Shown piece by piece: positions 7,121 through 9,221 of a DNA stretch of 9,221 nucleotides. The position numbers and the translations under genes were made by a program. Within the stretch, counting starts at the first letter, position 1; each line of letters starts with the position of its first letter. Origin of the DNA: Thermodesulfobacteriota bacterium (lineage in GTDB: Bacteria; Desulfobacterota; Thermodesulfobacteria; Thermodesulfobacteriales; Thermodesulfobacteriaceae); assembly GCA_003641645.1 (NCBI GenBank), contig QNAZ01000022.1, positions 1 to 9,221 on the forward strand. The letters run 5' to 3'. Under the pieces are notes generated by a model. It saw nothing but the letters and a program-made list of their open reading frames with translations. It made no database searches and had not been told where the DNA came from.

Positions 7121-8672
7121 GAGAAAAAATTAAAATCATAGAACCCAAAATTCCTAAAACATTTCCATATTTTACAAAAAATGTTTTTTCATAAAAAGGT
7201 TTTATTTCTCCATAAACAATTTCTTCTTTTTCAAGATGAGATTGTTTTACAATTTCTCCCATAGGGTCAATTATTCCTGTTATTCCAGTATTAGCAACCT
7301 GAATAGTATATTTTCTTGCTTCTACTGCCCTTACTATTGCCATCTGAAAATGCTGATAAGGAGCTGAGGTTCTATCAAACCAAGCATCATTAGTAGCAAT
7401 AAAAATTAATTGTGGATTTTCTTTTAATCTTTTTCTCAATATTTCAGAAAAGGCACTTTCAAAACAAATAAGAGGAGTAATTTTAATAATTTTATCTTTT
7501 AAAGGAATAACAAGATTTTTTGAGATTCCAGGTTTTATAATTCCAAGTCCAACAGTGATTCTTTTCAAAAAGTAAAGATATTTTTCTAAAGGAATATATT
7601 CCCCAAAAGGAACAAGCTTTTCTTTATCATAAAGATCTACAAAGTCTTTCCCATCCCAAACAATCAAACTATTATAAACCATGGGTTTTTCGTCTTTATA
7701 TTTAAGCCTAAATGTGCCAAAAACTAAAATAGGTAAATGGTTAAAATTTTTGGATAATTCTTCAAATTTATCCAAAAAAGCTAAAAGCTTTAAAGTAGGT
7801 TCTTTTTCATAAGGAAAAAAGAATGGAAAAGAAGTTTCTGGCAAAAAGATAATATCTGGTCTTTCTTTCAAAGCTAAAAAACTCATTTTACTGTATATTT
7901 TAAAAGAATAGTCAATTTCACTAACTTCTTTCATTTCTTGAGGAATATTTCCTTGTAAAAGAGAAACTTTTATAATCTCCTTTTTTTCAGATAAAAGGTT
8001 TTTCCATAAATTTTTCTTATATATTCCATAACAAAAAAGTGCTCCAAAGAAGAATAAAAAAGAAAGATTAGTAATTAAAAATTTATGATTTTTTAAAGGT
8101 TTTGGAGAAATGAAAAAGAAATATAATAAAAAAAATATATAGTAATTTATTAAAGCTACAATAAAAGATAATCCCCATATCCCCCATAAATCAGCAGACT
8201 GTAAAAGCGGAGAGAAATTGCTTAGAAGATAACCTAATTGTCCCCAAGTAAAACCTGTTAATAATTTCCCTCTCAGGTATTCTGTTCCTGTAAAGCTTAA
8301 TCCCCAAAAAAGTGCTTTTAAAAAATTGGGATATTCAAAAATTTTAAGTTTAAAATTGGTATAAAAAAGAATAACATAATATAAAGCTAAATAGGAAGAT
8401 AAAAGAAGTAAAAGAAAAAATGAAACTATTAGAGGAAGATGTCCATATTTAGTAAGAGTATATACTAACCAATAAAGTAAAGTTGAAAAATGGAAAACTC
8501 CAAAGATAAAAGAAAAAGCTATTACATTTTTGATATCTTTTATTGAAATTAAGCTGAAAAATGTAGGAACTAAAGCAAAAAATCCTAAAATCCATAAATT
8601 CCATTTAGGAAAAGAAAGTGTTAAAAGTAAAGCTGAAAAGAGTGCTCCTATCCAATTAATAGGATTTCTCAC
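7080..8672 (-). CDS. lnt: Apolipoprotein N-acyltransferase Lnt
   Basis: This 530-residue inner-membrane enzyme adds the third acyl chain to lipoproteins, using phospholipid as donor. The N-terminal half holds several hydrophobic membrane segments (about 8-22, 27-45, 50-72, 80-106, 118-130, 163-189 and 197-216). A periplasmic nitrilase-fold domain follows (about 232-495), then a last membrane helix (about 504-526). Catalytic residues: Glu279 (LPETSFP), Lys350 (YDKEKLVPFGEYIP) and Cys403 (LICFESAF); Glu358 and Glu405 are also present. E. coli Trp237 appears to be replaced by Glu249, and Tyr388 by Phe404. The GTG start lies inside the end of the corC-like gene (17-base overlap), so translation is probably coupled; no clear Shine-Dalgarno is seen. 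The corC-lnt order is found in E. coli (ybeX-lnt) and many relatives. The stop TAG overlaps the end of ubiX. Confidence 0.95.
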   Translation of the reverse strand: MRNPINWIGALFSALLLTLSFPKWNLWILGFFALVPTFFSLISIKDIKNVIAFSFIFGVFHFSTLLYWLVYTLTKYGHLPLIVSFFLLLLLSSYLALYYVILFYTNFKLKIFEYPNFLKALFWGLSFTGTEYLRGKLLTGFTWGQLGYLLSNFSPLLQSADLWGIWGLSFIVALINYYIFFLLYFFFISPKPLKNHKFLITNLSFLFFFGALFCYGIYKKNLWKNLLSEKKEIIKVSLLQGNIPQEMKEVSEIDYSFKIYSKMSFLALKERPDIIFLPETSFPFFFPYEKEPTLKLLAFLDKFEELSKNFNHLPILVFGTFRLKYKDEKPMVYNSLIVWDGKDFVDLYDKEKLVPFGEYIPLEKYLYFLKRITVGLGIIKPGISKNLVIPLKDKIIKITPLICFESAFSEILRKRLKENPQLIFIATNDAWFDRTSAPYQHFQMAIVRAVEARKYTIQVANTGITGIIDPMGEIVKQSHLEKEEIVYGEIKPFYEKTFFVKYGNVLGILGSMILIFSLILNLVFARFLNF

Positions 8673-9221
8673 TTTTTGAAGAATGTATTGGTCTTACCTT
8701 AACAATTTCTATTTTTCTTTCATCAGCCTTGAGAATTTCTACTTCTAAAAAAGGAAATTTAATTTTTTCTCCTTTTTTGGGAATCCTTTTTAATTGATTT
8801 ATAATTAATCCAGAAATCGTTTCAAATTCCCCCTTAGGTAATTCAATTTTTAAGCATTTTTCCAATTCTCTAATTCTAAAAGTTCCTGGGAGCATTATCC
8901 ATCCTTCATGATCAGGGGCAGGACATTTAAGTTCAATTTTTAATAATTCTTTAAATATATCTTTTAATCTGAGTATTCCTGTTAATTCAGAAAGTTCATC
9001 TACTACAAAAGCAATCTCTACTTTTTTTTCTATTAACTTTTCCAAAGCAGAAATTAATGATATATTTTCTGGAATAACTAAAGGAGGTTTTATAAAATCA
9101 GACCAGATAAAAATATCTCCATCAAATCCCTTTGCAAGGTCTTTTAAAGCTATATAACCTATAAAATTATCTAAAATTTTCTTATAGACAGGATAAAAAT
9201 AATAAGTATTTTGGACTATAA
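8656..9221 (-). CDS. CorC/HlyC-family protein, C-terminal part (partial, runs off right edge)
   Basis: The frame stays open to the window end, so the gene starts outside. A TTG at 9043-9045 is only an internal Leu codon. The visible 188 residues comprise the end of a first CBS domain (TYYFYPVYKK, then FIGYIALKDLAK), a full second CBS half (KPPLVIPENISLISALEKL, then EIAFVVDELSELTGILRLKD) and the C-terminal CorC_HlyC transporter-associated domain (from about DHEGWIMLPGTFRI, with FETISGLIINQLKRIPKKGE). CBS pairs usually bind adenine nucleotides. The family includes E. coli CorC/YbeX, linked to magnesium and cobalt handling and ribosome-related phenotypes, and membrane DUF21-containing transporters. 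Whether this one has an N-terminal DUF21 membrane domain cannot be seen. The gene overlaps lnt by 17 bases, and that synteny supports a YbeX-like identity. Confidence 0.88.
   Translation of the reverse strand, partial: IVQNTYYFYPVYKKILDNFIGYIALKDLAKGFDGDIFIWSDFIKPPLVIPENISLISALEKLIEKKVEIAFVVDELSELTGILRLKDIFKELLKIELKCPAPDHEGWIMLPGTFRIRELEKCLKIELPKGEFETISGLIINQLKRIPKKGEKIKFPFLEVEILKADERKIEIVKVRPIHSSKSEKSY

Noticed and set aside
9043..9045. TTG as the start codon of the CorC-like gene
   Set aside because: The frame continues upstream to the window edge and the upstream translation is clear CBS-domain sequence, so this TTG is an internal leucine codon.

Overview
The window is AT-rich (roughly 30% G+C judged by eye). 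It uses mostly AGA/AGG arginine and ATA isoleucine codons and encodes proteins unusually rich in Lys and Glu. This suggests a low-GC, probably thermophilic bacterium. The lipoprotein N-acyltransferase Lnt points to a Gram-negative-type envelope. A Thermodesulfobacterium-like or other deep-branching thermophile would fit, but that is an inference from composition and gene content, not an identification.

Layout. Positions 1-69 hold the last codons of an unidentified + strand gene. From 106 to 5382 a tight + strand chemosensory operon encodes a hybrid CheA kinase with a second CheW-like module and a C-terminal receiver domain, a CheW adaptor, a transmembrane methyl-accepting chemoreceptor and a CheX-type phosphatase. 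Five bases after cheX comes a MidA/NDUFAF7-family (DUF185) methyltransferase (5388-6488), and after a 59-base gap the flavin prenyltransferase gene ubiX (6548-7120). On the - strand, reading inward from the right edge, are the C-terminal part of a CorC/HlyC-family protein (8656-9221) and lnt (7080-8672). These overlap by 17 bases and form the corC-lnt pair known from many Gram-negative genomes. ubiX and lnt converge and overlap by 41 bases.

How the genes work together. The receptor, CheW and CheA should form a membrane-bound signalling array. CheA autophosphorylates on His47 and can pass phosphate to its own receiver domain (Asp801) or to a CheY encoded elsewhere. CheX keeps the Glu and Asn of the CheX phosphatase motif and would remove the phosphate. 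No cheY, cheR, cheB, flagellar or pilus gene is visible, so the output is not known. The methyltransferase and UbiX look like metabolic or assembly genes that share the direction of transcription and need not share the function.

No stretch longer than 300 bases lacks a gene. No rRNA, tRNA, CRISPR, insertion sequence or convincing terminator was seen. I did not find a clearly undescribed system. The most distinctive items are the CheA architecture with its Lys/Glu linker, the pairing of that receiver with CheX, and an apparent substitution at a usually important Lnt residue.
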